Part shown: one piece after another, positions 14,071-22,363 of the stretch
How positions within the stretch are numbered: position 1 is the first letter of the stretch
Layout: each line of letters starts with the position of its first letter
Assembly (NCBI GenBank): GCA_902489965.1
Contig: CABUCA010000018.1
Span: 1 to 31,152 of the forward strand
DNA: 31,152 bases
Direction of reading: 5' to 3'
Origin: an uncultured Collinsella sp.
GTDB lineage: Bacteria; Actinomycetota; Coriobacteriia; Coriobacteriales; Coriobacteriaceae
Translations under genes and position numbers: made by a program
Notes under the pieces: generated by a model
Seen by the model: the letters and a program-made list of their open reading frames with translations, nothing else
Database searches by the model: none
What the model was told of the DNA's origin: nothing

Positions 14071-15008
14071 TAGGCAGCCTCAATACGATGCAGGATATCC
14101 TCAACGACCTCATCGATCGTAAACTCGTCCATATCGAACCACACGATACGGTCATCGCGCTTAAACCACGAAAGCTGACGCTTGGCATAACGACGCGAAC
14201 GCATCTTAATGAGTTCGCGAGCCTCATCCATGCTCATCACACCATTGAAAGCATCGATGATCTCTTTATAGCCAATTGCCTGCATCGACGTCAGGGCATC
14301 TCCCAGCCCCTGGTCCATAAGACCGCGGACCTCATCGACAAGACCCTGCTCAAACATCACATCGACACGTAGGTTAATGCGTTCATAGAGCACCTCGCGA
14401 TTTCGCGTCAGGCCAAACCATAACGCATGATAATGCTCGCGCGGAACACTAAACTGCGACTTTTGTTGCGCATAGGAAACGCCATCATCGTGCATTTCGA
14501 GCGCGCGAATCACACGGCGAACATTATGGGGATGGATGACCGCAGCGGACTCGGGGTCACGCTCGGCAAGCAGCGCGTGCAGCGCTTCCTCGCCTATGCG
14601 CTCGGCAAGTTCCTGATACCCCGCGCGACGATCGTCCACAAGCTCGCCCGAGGGAAAATCCATCTCATCGAGGGCGGCCTTGAGATACAGCCCCGTACCT
14701 CCGCAAAAAACCGGCAGGCGACCCGAACCAAGGAGACGTTCAACATGCGCGCGAGCGTCAGCCTGATAAAGCGCAGCAGAATATGCCACACCCGGCTCTA
14801 CAATGTCGACGAGACGCAGCGGCGCCGTACACTCATCGGGCGTCATCTTTGCGGTACCGATGTCCATGCCGCGATAGATTTGCATCGCATCGCACGACAG
14901 CACTTCGGACGAAAGACGAGCGGCCAAACGGTCGGCAACATCACTCTTACCAACCGCCGTCGGACCGACGATCGCAACGGCGGAAAGACCTGCCCCGGAA
15001 GAAACCAT
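14070..15008 (-). CDS. miaA: tRNA dimethylallyltransferase MiaA
   Basis: A 312-residue enzyme that attaches a dimethylallyl group from DMAPP to N6 of A37 in tRNAs reading UNN codons. Seen are the P-loop GPTAVGKS near the N-terminus, the substrate motif DAMQIYRGMDIGTAK, FCGGTGLYLKA, and the C-terminal SMQAIGYKE and RRYAKRQLSWFKRD that contact tRNA. It starts within the miaB stop (TAATG), a coupling that suits the pathway because MiaB acts on the MiaA product. No good ribosome-binding site of its own is visible. Confidence 0.96.
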   Translation of the reverse strand: MVSSGAGLSAVAIVGPTAVGKSDVADRLAARLSSEVLSCDAMQIYRGMDIGTAKMTPDECTAPLRLVDIVEPGVAYSAALYQADARAHVERLLGSGRLPVFCGGTGLYLKAALDEMDFPSGELVDDRRAGYQELAERIGEEALHALLAERDPESAAVIHPHNVRRVIRALEMHDDGVSYAQQKSQFSVPREHYHALWFGLTRNREVLYERINLRVDVMFEQGLVDEVRGLMDQGLGDALTSMQAIGYKEIIDAFNGVMSMDEARELIKMRSRRYAKRQLSWFKRDDRIVWFDMDEFTIDEVVEDILHRIEAA

Positions 15009-16384
15009 TAGCGCGGCTCGCCCACAACGGAGCCGGACAAATACCAGGTCTTGGCAACGTCAACGTCAATATCAACGATCTTGCCAACAAGCTGATCCAT
15101 GCTGTAACCCTCGGGGATAGGCGCATGCACGGTCTGATTCTTGGGACTCTTGCCCAGCAGGACCGCATCGTTCTTCTTGCTCGTGCCCTCAATGAGCGCC
15201 GGCACCACAGTATGAAGCTCACCCTGGTTATACTCATGTGCCGTGGTCTCGATAACCTTAACCAGGCGGTTGAAACGCTCGAGAATAACCTCATGCGGCG
15301 TAGGATCGTCAATCTCGGCGGCCGGGGTACCGGCGCGCTTGGAATAGATGAAGGTATAGGCCTGAGCATAGCGGACCGTCTCGGCAAGTGAGAGCGTCTG
15401 CTCAAAGTCTTCTTCAGTCTCGCCCGGAAAGCCAACGATAATGTCAGTCGAGAGCGCGATATCGGGCATACGGTTGCGAATGCGATCGACCAGGCCCAAA
15501 TAGTCCTCACGTGTATAACGGCGATTCATCTCTTTGAGGATCCGCGTCGAACCGGACTGGACGGCCAAGTGCAGCTGCGGCATAACGGCAGGCGTCTCGG
15601 CCATCGCGTCGATGGTCTCGGGCAACAGGTCCTTGGGATGCGAAGACGTAAAGAAGATGCGCTCCACGCCCGTATCGCCCACGGCACGCAGCAGATCGGC
15701 AAAACGCGGCTTGCCAAACAGATCGCGACCATATGAGTTAACGTTTTGGCCCAGCAGCGTAATCTCACGCACGCCCTGGCGCACCAAACCGGTCACCTCG
15801 TCGACAATCTCCTCGAAGGGGCGGCTCTTTTCGCGACCGCGCACGTACGGCACGATGCAATAGGTGCAGAAATTATTGCAGCCCGTCATGATGGGCACCC
15901 AGGCGTGATACTGAGTCTCGCGATGCCACGGCATGCTCATGGCATCCGTATCCTCATGCTCATTGGTGCGGATATGACGCTTACCATCAAGGAACGCCTC
16001 GGCAATGAGCTCGGCCACATGTGCAATGGAATGCGTGCCAAAGATGACATTGACGTTATCGACGTTGGTGAGCAGGCCCTCGCCATCGCGCTGCGCGATG
16101 CAACCGCCAACGGCAACCACACGCTTGCCCGAAGGCGAAGGCGGCAGGCTTTTGCAGGAATTGCACTGACCGTACAGGCGAGTATCGGCGGCCTCGCGCA
16201 CGCAGCACGTCATGAAGACAACGATATCGGCATACGCGGGATCGAGCGCCATGAGGCAGCCATACGAATCAAGCAGACCGCTCACGCGCTCAGAGTCGTG
16301 CTGATTCATCTGGCAGCCAAAGGTGCGGATAAAGTAGGTTTTACCGGTAAGAATATCGCGTACGGAACGCTGGTCCATGTGCAT
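15008..16384 (-). CDS. miaB: tRNA-2-methylthio-N6-dimethylallyladenosine synthase MiaB
   Basis: A radical-SAM methylthiotransferase of 458 residues that converts i6A37 to ms2i6A37. The N-terminal domain holds one [4Fe-4S] cluster through Cys24, Cys60 and Cys95 (FGCQMNQHDSE, TCCVREAA, GGCIAQ). The radical-SAM cluster uses Cys169, Cys173 and Cys176 (CNNFCTYCIVPYVRG). A TRAM domain closes the protein. It belongs with MiaB rather than RimO by FGCQMN and the VREAA context; RimO is encoded separately at 23012-24361. Starts at 16384 (MHMDQ) or 16378 (MDQ) both fit the AGGA upstream. It lies 39 nt after spoVS. Confidence 0.95.
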   Translation of the reverse strand: MHMDQRSVRDILTGKTYFIRTFGCQMNQHDSERVSGLLDSYGCLMALDPAYADIVVFMTCCVREAADTRLYGQCNSCKSLPPSPSGKRVVAVGGCIAQRDGEGLLTNVDNVNVIFGTHSIAHVAELIAEAFLDGKRHIRTNEHEDTDAMSMPWHRETQYHAWVPIMTGCNNFCTYCIVPYVRGREKSRPFEEIVDEVTGLVRQGVREITLLGQNVNSYGRDLFGKPRFADLLRAVGDTGVERIFFTSSHPKDLLPETIDAMAETPAVMPQLHLAVQSGSTRILKEMNRRYTREDYLGLVDRIRNRMPDIALSTDIIVGFPGETEEDFEQTLSLAETVRYAQAYTFIYSKRAGTPAAEIDDPTPHEVILERFNRLVKVIETTAHEYNQGELHTVVPALIEGTSKKNDAVLLGKSPKNQTVHAPIPEGYSMDQLVGKIVDIDVDVAKTWYLSGSVVGEPR

Positions 16385-16423
16385 AAGTCCTAACGATGGG
16401 GAGCGAAACGAGGCAAGCAGAAG

Positions 16424-16741
16424 CTATGCCACAGGCTTAACATCATCCATGACGACGTTATCCATAGCAGCTCGATTGATCTGGTGAACATAGATAGAAA
16501 GGCGGATGGCCGTGCGCGACTCCCCGTTAATGAGGATGTCGGAGAACACGGGCGCGCAGGAAATATCAAAACCAGTTGGAATCAAAAAACCGCGCGCGAT
16601 AGCAACGGCCTTAATGGCCTGGTTGACGGCACCGGCACCGACACACTGGATGTTGACGGGTACACCATCCTTGACCATGCCGGCGATGGCGCCGGCAACG
16701 GACGCGGGCGATGATTTGCTTGATACCTTCAGGCAATCCAT
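16424..16741 (-). CDS. spoVS: SpoVS-like protein
   Basis: A 105-residue protein with the whole SpoVS/Alba-like fold: LKVSSKSSPASVAGAIAGMV, then CVGAGAVNQAIKAVAIARGFL and ISCAPVFSDILINGESRTAIRL. In Bacillus SpoVS influences sporulation and is probably nucleic-acid binding; homologues in non-spore-formers show that its basic role is something else, still unknown. The ATG at 16741 follows GGAG; the frame extends upstream to 16816 but without similarity. About 14 extra residues follow the usual end. It lies in the rny run, as in many Clostridia, which hints at an RNA-linked role. The 74-nt gap upstream holds a 7-bp hairpin (16792-16809). Confidence 0.92.
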   Translation of the reverse strand: MDCLKVSSKSSPASVAGAIAGMVKDGVPVNIQCVGAGAVNQAIKAVAIARGFLIPTGFDISCAPVFSDILINGESRTAIRLSIYVHQINRAAMDNVVMDDVKPVA

Positions 16742-16815
16742 GAAGAAACTCCTGCATTTAAAAGTACGTTTTAACTGCAATAACTGTATCGTACCGAGTG
16801 GACTCGGTAAAGGCA

Positions 16816-17901
16816 CTATTCCTCTTTGGTAAGATCAAAGGTCACGGTGATTCGATCACGCGAAACACGAATCTTTGGGTCGCCGCAAAGGTTGAGATAG
16901 TACCGGGCAGCAAGGTCATTAAAGTCGCGCTCCACAGCACGCGAAAACTGTGCCATGTCATCCTTGGCAATACGTAGCCCGCGACGATCCTTCGCGAGAT
17001 CGACAGGAGCCGGCGCATGCGAGGACGAATCACGCTCGCGCAGCAGACGCGCGGTCACACCGCGAACGGGCTTAATCTGCCCTGCCAAAATGCGATGGGC
17101 TGTGCGCTCGGACATCTCAAGACCCAAACCCGAACAGATACGGATAAAGTCCTCGGCATCAGAAGCAAAGCCTAAACGATCGACAACCGGAAGCTCGCTC
17201 TCGCCATCAATGAACAGGAGACGAGACGTATCAAGCCGGCTTGACGCCTGAGCATAAAGGGTCGCGGCAATCTCAGACGGAGAACCAAGATAGACATCGC
17301 AACCACGCAACTCCTCGAGCGCAAACTCACAAGCAGCGCGAATAATATTATGCGGACCGCGAGCACAGACATAACGTCCGCCCTCATCCTTGACGGCCTG
17401 GGGCCAGCTGGACTGATCGGCACGCTCACTGAGGCGGTCGGCCGCGACGCTCACCTTAAAGGCTGAACCAAGATCGACGCCGGACGTGACCACACGGGCC
17501 TCATCGGTGTTCTGCTTGATCGAAAACAATGCCATGCCACGACCGTGAACGCCCCAACGGTCCATCTTCATGCTCTCGAGCTTGGAGGTTACGCGGGCAT
17601 CGAAGATTCGCTCTTGCATATCCTGCGGAACGCCCGAACCGTTATCCAGAAAGACAAGGGTGCGGACGCCGTCTTCCTTGGTCGTGGCGAGATAGACCTT
17701 GTCGGCGCCGGCATCGCGAGCATTTCGGAGCATTTCGATGACGATATCCTCGACATGCTGAATGTCGTGCTTTGCCTGGCGCCGCTCGGCCTCCGAAACG
17801 CGGAGGCGGACATACCCCTCGCCAAGGTTCTCCTCGACGCGAAGGTTGCCCTCCCCCGACATCGACGCGATAAATGAGATGAGCTCGTTCGCGTCGCTCA
17901 T
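16816..17901 (-). CDS. GHKL-type ATPase of unknown function
   Basis: A 361-residue protein whose first 180 residues form a Bergerat (HSP90/histidine-kinase-type) ATP-binding fold. The N box is EDIVIEMLRNARDAGADKVY with Asn60; G1 is DNGSG (86-90); G2 is WGVHGRGMALFSIK (116-129). No kinase phosphoacceptor domain, transmembrane helix or MutL/GyrB transducer motif was recognised. The second half is unassigned, with a charged loop and a C-terminal strand-like segment KIRVSRDRITVTFDL. It starts one base after the rny stop, without its own ribosome-binding site, and precedes spoVS. The tight link to rny suggests work with RNase Y or SpoVS, but this is inference. Confidence 0.85.
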   Translation of the reverse strand: MSDANELISFIASMSGEGNLRVEENLGEGYVRLRVSEAERRQAKHDIQHVEDIVIEMLRNARDAGADKVYLATTKEDGVRTLVFLDNGSGVPQDMQERIFDARVTSKLESMKMDRWGVHGRGMALFSIKQNTDEARVVTSGVDLGSAFKVSVAADRLSERADQSSWPQAVKDEGGRYVCARGPHNIIRAACEFALEELRGCDVYLGSPSEIAATLYAQASSRLDTSRLLFIDGESELPVVDRLGFASDAEDFIRICSGLGLEMSERTAHRILAGQIKPVRGVTARLLRERDSSSHAPAPVDLAKDRRGLRIAKDDMAQFSRAVERDFNDLAARYYLNLCGDPKIRVSRDRITVTFDLTKEE

Positions 17902-17902
17902 G

Positions 17903-19453
17903 TTATTTAGCGATATCGACAGCGCGGCTCTCGCGAATCACGACGACGCGCACCTGACCGGGATACTCCATCTCTTCCTCGATCTGATGGGCGATATCGT
18001 GAGCCAGGACCGTGGACTGGGCATCGGAGATCTTGTCCGGCTGAACCATGACGTGGACCTCGCGACCGGCCTGCATGGCATAGGTGCGCTCGACGCCGTC
18101 ATGGGAGTTGGCGATCTCCTCGAGCTTCTCAAGACGCTTGATGTAGTTCTCGGCAGACTCACGACGGGCACCGGGGCGAGAGGCAGAGACAGCATCGGCG
18201 GCCTGTACCAGGACATCGAGCACCGTGTTGGGGTCGACATCGGCATGGTGAGCCTCGATAGCGTGGACGATAACGGGCTTCTCGCCATAACGGCGGGCCA
18301 GCTCGGCGCCGATGACGGCATGCGGGCCCTCGACGTCATGGTCGATTGCCTTGCCCAAGTCGTGCAGCAGGCCGGCGCGCTTAGCGGTCACAACGTCCAG
18401 GCCAAGCTCGGAAGCCATCACGCCGCACAGATCAGAGACCTCGAGGGAGTGCTGAAGCACGTTCTGACCAAACGAGGTACGGTAGCGCAGGGCACCAAGG
18501 GTCTTGACGATCTCGGGGTGCAGATCGTGGATGCCGGTATCGAAGGCAGCCTGCTCGCCAGCCTCGCGCACGCGCTGCTGAACCAGGTCGGCAGCCTTGT
18601 GATACATCTCCTCGATGCGGGCGGGGTGAATGCGGCCGTCGGCGATGAGGTTCTCGAGGGCGACACGGGCGGTCTCACGACGGACCGGGTCGAAGCTCGA
18701 AAGAACGACGGTCTCGGGCGTGTCGTCGATCACGAGGTTGACGCCGGAAACCTGCTCGAAGGTCCGGATGTTGCGTCCCTCGCGACCGATGATACGGCCT
18801 TTGAGGTCATCAGAGGGAATGTGCACGGAGGTAACGGTGACCTCGGCAGTGTGATCGGCAGCGCAGCGCTGAATCGCCAGAGACAGAATCTCCTGGGCGG
18901 TCTTGTGGCACTCGGCGCGAACCTGCTGCTCGGACTCGCGAATGATCGTGGCGGCCTCGTGGGTGACCTCGCCGCGAACCTTATCGAGGAGCTCCTTGTG
19001 AGCGTCCTCGCGGGTAAGGTCGGCGATACGCTCGAGCTCGGAGGTCTGCTTTGCGCAGAGCTCCTCGAGCTCACGGGAGCGCTTCTCGACCTGACCGGCC
19101 TGGCTGGACAGCTGATGCTCGCGCTTGTCGAGAGCGTCGTTGCGGCGATCGAGAGATTCCTCGCGCTGCATCACGCGGTTCTCGAGCGTACGAATCTCGT
19201 TCTTACGCTGCTTGTCCTCGGCCTCAGCGGCCTGCTTGTTCTTGATGATCTCCTCTTTAGCCTCGAGCAGAGCCTCTTTTTTGAGGGTCTCGGCCTGACG
19301 CTTAGCATCACCGATCAGGGACTCAGCCTGTGCGTGTGCCGACTGGATCTTTTCGTCGGCCTCGTGAAGACTACCCTGCTTGGCGGTGCGCATGTAGGCA
19401 ATGGCGGCGATGGCACCCAAAACGATGCCAACGAGCGCTGCGATGATAGGCAT
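17903..19453 (-). CDS. rny: Ribonuclease Y
   Basis: A 516-residue membrane-anchored endoribonuclease that starts mRNA decay. The order is a transmembrane helix (2-21), a long charged coiled coil (about 25-190), a KH RNA-binding domain (DLKGRIIGREGRNIRTFEQ) and an HD domain with LLHDLGKAIDHD for metal binding, ending in VVVIRESRAVDIAK. I chose the ATG at 19453 because AAAGGAG lies 5 nt before it; a GTG two codons earlier sits too close to that site. It heads its own transcript with a TTGACA promoter and a leader of about 160 nt. RNase J is encoded in the same window, so both Gram-positive-type decay enzymes are present. Confidence 0.96.
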   Translation of the reverse strand: MPIIAALVGIVLGAIAAIAYMRTAKQGSLHEADEKIQSAHAQAESLIGDAKRQAETLKKEALLEAKEEIIKNKQAAEAEDKQRKNEIRTLENRVMQREESLDRRNDALDKREHQLSSQAGQVEKRSRELEELCAKQTSELERIADLTREDAHKELLDKVRGEVTHEAATIIRESEQQVRAECHKTAQEILSLAIQRCAADHTAEVTVTSVHIPSDDLKGRIIGREGRNIRTFEQVSGVNLVIDDTPETVVLSSFDPVRRETARVALENLIADGRIHPARIEEMYHKAADLVQQRVREAGEQAAFDTGIHDLHPEIVKTLGALRYRTSFGQNVLQHSLEVSDLCGVMASELGLDVVTAKRAGLLHDLGKAIDHDVEGPHAVIGAELARRYGEKPVIVHAIEAHHADVDPNTVLDVLVQAADAVSASRPGARRESAENYIKRLEKLEEIANSHDGVERTYAMQAGREVHVMVQPDKISDAQSTVLAHDIAHQIEEEMEYPGQVRVVVIRESRAVDIAK

Positions 19454-19488
19454 GCTCACTCCTTTTTATGGATTCGTTACACAACAAA

Positions 19489-19514
19489 GCGAACCGTCCT
19501 TACGAACGGCTCGC
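19489..19514 (-). promoter_or_regulatory. Stem-loop in the rny mRNA leader
   Basis: On the - strand GCGAGCCGT pairs with ACGGTTCGC (9 bp including one G-U) around an 8-nt loop, followed by TTTGTTGTG. A smaller CTCATC/GATGAG hairpin lies upstream (19576-19590). They could act in attenuation or as RNase Y cleavage or autoregulatory structures. Confidence 0.5.
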
Positions 19515-19619
19515 GACATTTGAGTAATATGGGCGCAGCTTATGCGGGTCGGATACAGATAAACATATAAACAAACTCATCACAGATGAGCACATATCAC
19601 AAAGCAAATGACAGTGTTT

Positions 19620-19648
19620 ATCGTACGTTGAACCACAACAACTGTCAA
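19620..19648 (-). promoter_or_regulatory. rny promoter
   Basis: On the - strand a perfect TTGACA (19643-19648), 17-bp spacer and TACGAT (19620-19625). Transcription would start near 19613, leaving a leader of about 160 nt. Confidence 0.75.
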
Positions 19649-19710
19649 ATAAATGGCCCCAGCACGGCGGCTAAAACGCGGTGAACGGCAGGGCAACAAA
19701 GCGCATACGC

Positions 19711-20403
19711 CTAAACTGCACATTCCTCGCGTTCGGCATCGAGACGTGCCTTAACGGCATCGGCGGCGATGTGATACGAGAAGCCCTTGCCCATCAAAAA
19801 CCGAACCAGTTTTTCGAATCCGCGCGTCTCTGGAACACGACGCTTGGCGAGCAGGGCTGACGCACGCGTCAAATCGTCTTCGACGGCAAAATAATCCTCG
19901 GGATAACCGGGAATGTCATCGAGCACGACATGACGGCGCTTGAGCTCGGTCTCGATTTTGCGCTGTCCCCAACCGCGCCGCTTGCGCTCCTCGATAAAGT
20001 ACGAGCAAAAGCGGCTCTCGTCTAAAAAGCGATACTCGGTGGCGCGCTCGACGGCGAAATCGATCGCGGGCTGGTGAAAGCCGTAGCGAGCCAGCTTGTC
20101 ACGGACCTCACCCGTCGCATGGTCGCGGCGCGATAACATCTCGGTCACCATGGTAAGTGCACATTTACGCTCAATGAGCTGCACCGCCTCACGGAAGTTG
20201 TCCCAATCACAGGGAAGATCGGGGCGGTTTTTGACATACAGCCGCGCGACCCGCACGGGAATCCAAATGGACCGCTCAAAACCGCCCTCAAGCTCACAAT
20301 CGATATGTGCGCAAGGCTTTTTGGACGCATACCCGCTCGAGAACGAGGAGGCCGCCTTCTTATCGGGAAAGACGACCGTGGCCTCGGTCACCGTATACGA
20401 CAT
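19711..20403 (-). CDS. recX: Regulatory protein RecX
   Basis: A 230-residue modulator of RecA filaments. The RecX three-helix repeats are recognisable: ALTMVTEMLSRRDHATGEV RDKL, then AIDFAVERATEYRFLDESRF and FIEERKRRGWGQRKIETELKRR. About 65 residues precede them, a longer N-terminal lead than in the short Gram-negative proteins and common in Gram-positives. It starts 11 nt after the recA stop with a poor ribosome-binding site, so expression probably depends on coupling to recA and stays low. No clear terminator follows; the rny promoter lies within the next 70 nt. Confidence 0.92.
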   Translation of the reverse strand: MSYTVTEATVVFPDKKAASSFSSGYASKKPCAHIDCELEGGFERSIWIPVRVARLYVKNRPDLPCDWDNFREAVQLIERKCALTMVTEMLSRRDHATGEVRDKLARYGFHQPAIDFAVERATEYRFLDESRFCSYFIEERKRRGWGQRKIETELKRRHVVLDDIPGYPEDYFAVEDDLTRASALLAKRRVPETRGFEKLVRFLMGKGFSYHIAADAVKARLDAEREECAV

Positions 20404-20414
20404 GAGCGTAACCG

Positions 20415-21563
20415 CTACTCGTCGTCATCATCGAGCATGGCGGAACCATCGATGGCGTAAAGCTCGTCAAACTCCTCAGGCGCAGGCTGATCGGTCAGCT
20501 CGACCTCGGACGGAGCATCGTCATCAAACTCAAGTCCGCAGGCAAGGCGGACCTTATGCTCAATCTCGTCGGCACAATCGGGGTGTTCGCGCAGGAAAGC
20601 CTTGGCGGCCTCGCGACCGTTGCCGAGCTTGTCCTCACCATAGGCAAACCAGGAGCCCATCTTCTTGCAGATGCCGCACTCGACAGCCATGTCCAGAATC
20701 GAGCCCTCCTTAGAGATGCCCGTACCGTACATGATGTCGAACTCAGCAGAACGGAACGGAGCCGCCACCTTGTTCTTAACGACCTTGGCGCGCACGCGGT
20801 TACCGATAACCTCGTCCTTAAGCTTAATGCTGTCGATGCGGCGAATGTCGATACGAACCGAAGAGAAGAACTTAAGGGCGCGGCCGCCCGTCGTAGTCTC
20901 GGGGTTGCCGAACATGACGCCGATCTTCTCACGCAGCTGGTTAATGAAGATGCACGTCGTGTTGGACTTGGACAGCGAGCCGGCGAGCTTGCGGAGCGCC
21001 TGGCTCATCAGGCGAGCCTGAAGACCGACCGTAGTGTCGCCGATTTCTCCCTCGATCTCGGCACGCGGGGTCAGCGCGGCGACGGAGTCGACGACGATGG
21101 CATCGATGGCACCAGAACGCACAAGCATGTCAACGATTTCGAGCGCCTGCTCACCCGTATCGGGCTGGGAAATGAGCACCTCGTCGATATCCACACCGAT
21201 GCGCGCGGCATACGTGGGATCGAGCGCGTGCTCGGCATCGATAAATGCCACAACGCCACCCATTGCCTGGGCCTCGGCCAAGATCTCGAGCGAAAGCGTC
21301 GTCTTACCGGAGGACTCGGGACCGTAGATCTCGACGATTCGGCCGCGCGGCACACCGCCGATACCCAGAGCGGCATCGAGTGCCAGAGCGCCCGTAGGGA
21401 TGGCCTCGACCTCGAGCTCGGGGCCACCGTCGCCGTACCTCATGATGGAACCCTGGCCGAATTTCTTCTCGATCTCGGCCTTGGTGGTGGCGATCATCTC
21501 ATCGCGCTCTTTACCCGTCGTGCGAGCATGAACGGTACGTACGGGACCTGAATTCTTGGCCAT
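20415..21563 (-). CDS. recA: Recombinase RecA
   Basis: A 382-residue ATP-dependent strand-exchange protein and trigger of LexA cleavage. Walker A GPESSGKT lies at 81-88; DAEHALDP, the FINQLREKIGVMFGNPETTTGGRALKF region (loop L2) and VKNKVAAPFR follow. The C-terminus is strongly acidic (ending DDDDE), which usually restrains RecA activity. The N-terminal lead of about 20 residues is longer than in E. coli. The ATG at 21563 has GGAGG 7 nt upstream. An SOS box lies in its promoter, making a complete SOS circuit with lexA in this window. It is followed by recX. Confidence 0.97.
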   Translation of the reverse strand: MAKNSGPVRTVHARTTGKERDEMIATTKAEIEKKFGQGSIMRYGDGGPELEVEAIPTGALALDAALGIGGVPRGRIVEIYGPESSGKTTLSLEILAEAQAMGGVVAFIDAEHALDPTYAARIGVDIDEVLISQPDTGEQALEIVDMLVRSGAIDAIVVDSVAALTPRAEIEGEIGDTTVGLQARLMSQALRKLAGSLSKSNTTCIFINQLREKIGVMFGNPETTTGGRALKFFSSVRIDIRRIDSIKLKDEVIGNRVRAKVVKNKVAAPFRSAEFDIMYGTGISKEGSILDMAVECGICKKMGSWFAYGEDKLGNGREAAKAFLREHPDCADEIEHKVRLACGLEFDDDAPSEVELTDQPAPEEFDELYAIDGSAMLDDDDE

Positions 21564-21593
21564 GAATAGCCCTCCTCTTAACAACCTGCATCG

Positions 21594-21622
21594 ATAATAA
21601 ACGAACGGCTGTTCGTGGTCAA
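21594..21622 (-). promoter_or_regulatory. recA promoter
   Basis: On the - strand TTGACC (21617-21622), 17-bp spacer and TATTAT (21594-21599). The spacer contains the LexA box, giving direct repression. Confidence 0.85.
21602..21615. promoter_or_regulatory. LexA box of recA
   Basis: CGAACGGCTGTTCG is a perfect CGAAC-N4-GTTCG palindrome placed between the -35 and -10 boxes of recA. It is the only perfect copy in the window. Confidence 0.92.
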
Positions 21623-21664
21623 CCGTTCAGATAAATCATATGCAGCCGACCTTTCCAAAACCCA

Positions 21665-21704
21665 ACCAAACGCCGACCAAACACTGACCAAATGCTTGAC
21701 CATA
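21665..21704. repeat. 11-bp-phased direct repeats upstream of recA
   Basis: ACCAAA occurs at 21665, 21676 and 21687, exactly 11 bp apart, with a degenerate fourth copy ACCATA at 21699. The array lies 43-82 bp upstream of the recA -35 box. Same-face spacing suggests binding of a protein or bend-prone DNA. Confidence 0.55.
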
Positions 21705-21789
21705 AAGGGCCAAATAAGAACAAGGCAGGCAAAAATACACCTATGAACAGCACAAACGCTAAATTCTTCTGAGGTCCCTATCTCCACAA

Positions 21790-21813
21790 TTAAGGGGCCC
21801 GGAGGCCCCTTAA
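21790..21813 (-). terminator. Probable terminator after cinA
   Basis: A 10-bp GC-rich stem TTAAGGGGCC / GGCCCCTTAA with a 4-nt loop, 8 nt past the cinA stop. The T tract after it on the - strand is weak (TTAATT), so termination may be partial. Confidence 0.6.
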
Positions 21814-21820
21814 AACACGT

Positions 21821-22351
21821 CTATTCCATAGAATCGAGCACGCAGACAATGCGACCCAATGCCTCCGTGACCGCATGGGCACGAACACACGAACGGTCGC
21901 CCTCATAGTGGCAGCGCACAGAGTCCACGACCGGCACTCCCCCATCGGCGGAACGATGTGCCCAGCCAATATAGAAAGTGCCAGCAGGATCGTCCTCAGT
22001 ACCACCGCCGGGGCCGGCATAACCCGTTGCGCTCACTGCAATATCGCTCTGGTACAGCTCCAGCGAACCCGACGCCATCTCGCGCGCAGTTTGATGCGAC
22101 ACCGCGGTGTAGCGGTCGAGCGTCTCCTGCTCAACACCCAGCACGCGATGCTTAATCTCATCGCAGTAGGTCACCGCACCGCCACGCAGCACCGCCGAGG
22201 CGCCCGGGATATCCGCAATCGTCGAGGCGATCATACCCGCCGTCAGCGACTCAGCCGTCGAAACCGTCACACCCCGAGCGCTCGCGCGCTCGACGATATC
22301 GCGCGCCAGCTCCTCGTTATGTGCGGAAATCTGCTCAAAAGAGTCCGTCAT
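21821..22351 (-). CDS. cinA: CinA C-terminal-type nicotinamide-nucleotide amidohydrolase (PncC)
   Basis: A 176-residue protein made only of the CinA C-terminal domain, which deamidates NMN to nicotinic acid mononucleotide for NAD recycling. Seen are STAESLTAGMIASTIADIPG, GGAVTYCDEIKHRVLGV, and SATGYAGPGGG followed by GTFYIGWA. The N-terminal MoCF domain of full-length CinA is absent. It lies 12 nt after pgsA and just upstream of recA, the order seen in many Gram-positives. The ATG at 22351 is taken as the start; a GTG two codons earlier has slightly better spacing to AGG and is also possible. It closes the seven-gene run from rnj. Confidence 0.92.
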   Translation of the reverse strand: MTDSFEQISAHNEELARDIVERASARGVTVSTAESLTAGMIASTIADIPGASAVLRGGAVTYCDEIKHRVLGVEQETLDRYTAVSHQTAREMASGSLELYQSDIAVSATGYAGPGGGTEDDPAGTFYIGWAHRSADGGVPVVDSVRCHYEGDRSCVRAHAVTEALGRIVCVLDSME

Positions 22352-22363
22352 ACCCACCAGGAC

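Noticed and set aside
19501..19514. CGAACGGCTCG near the rny leader as another LexA box
   Set aside because: The second half-site is wrong; the sequence is explained by the leader hairpin.
17762..19570. 602-codon + strand frame opposite rny
   Set aside because: Produced by the biased codons of the RNase Y coiled coil read on the other strand.
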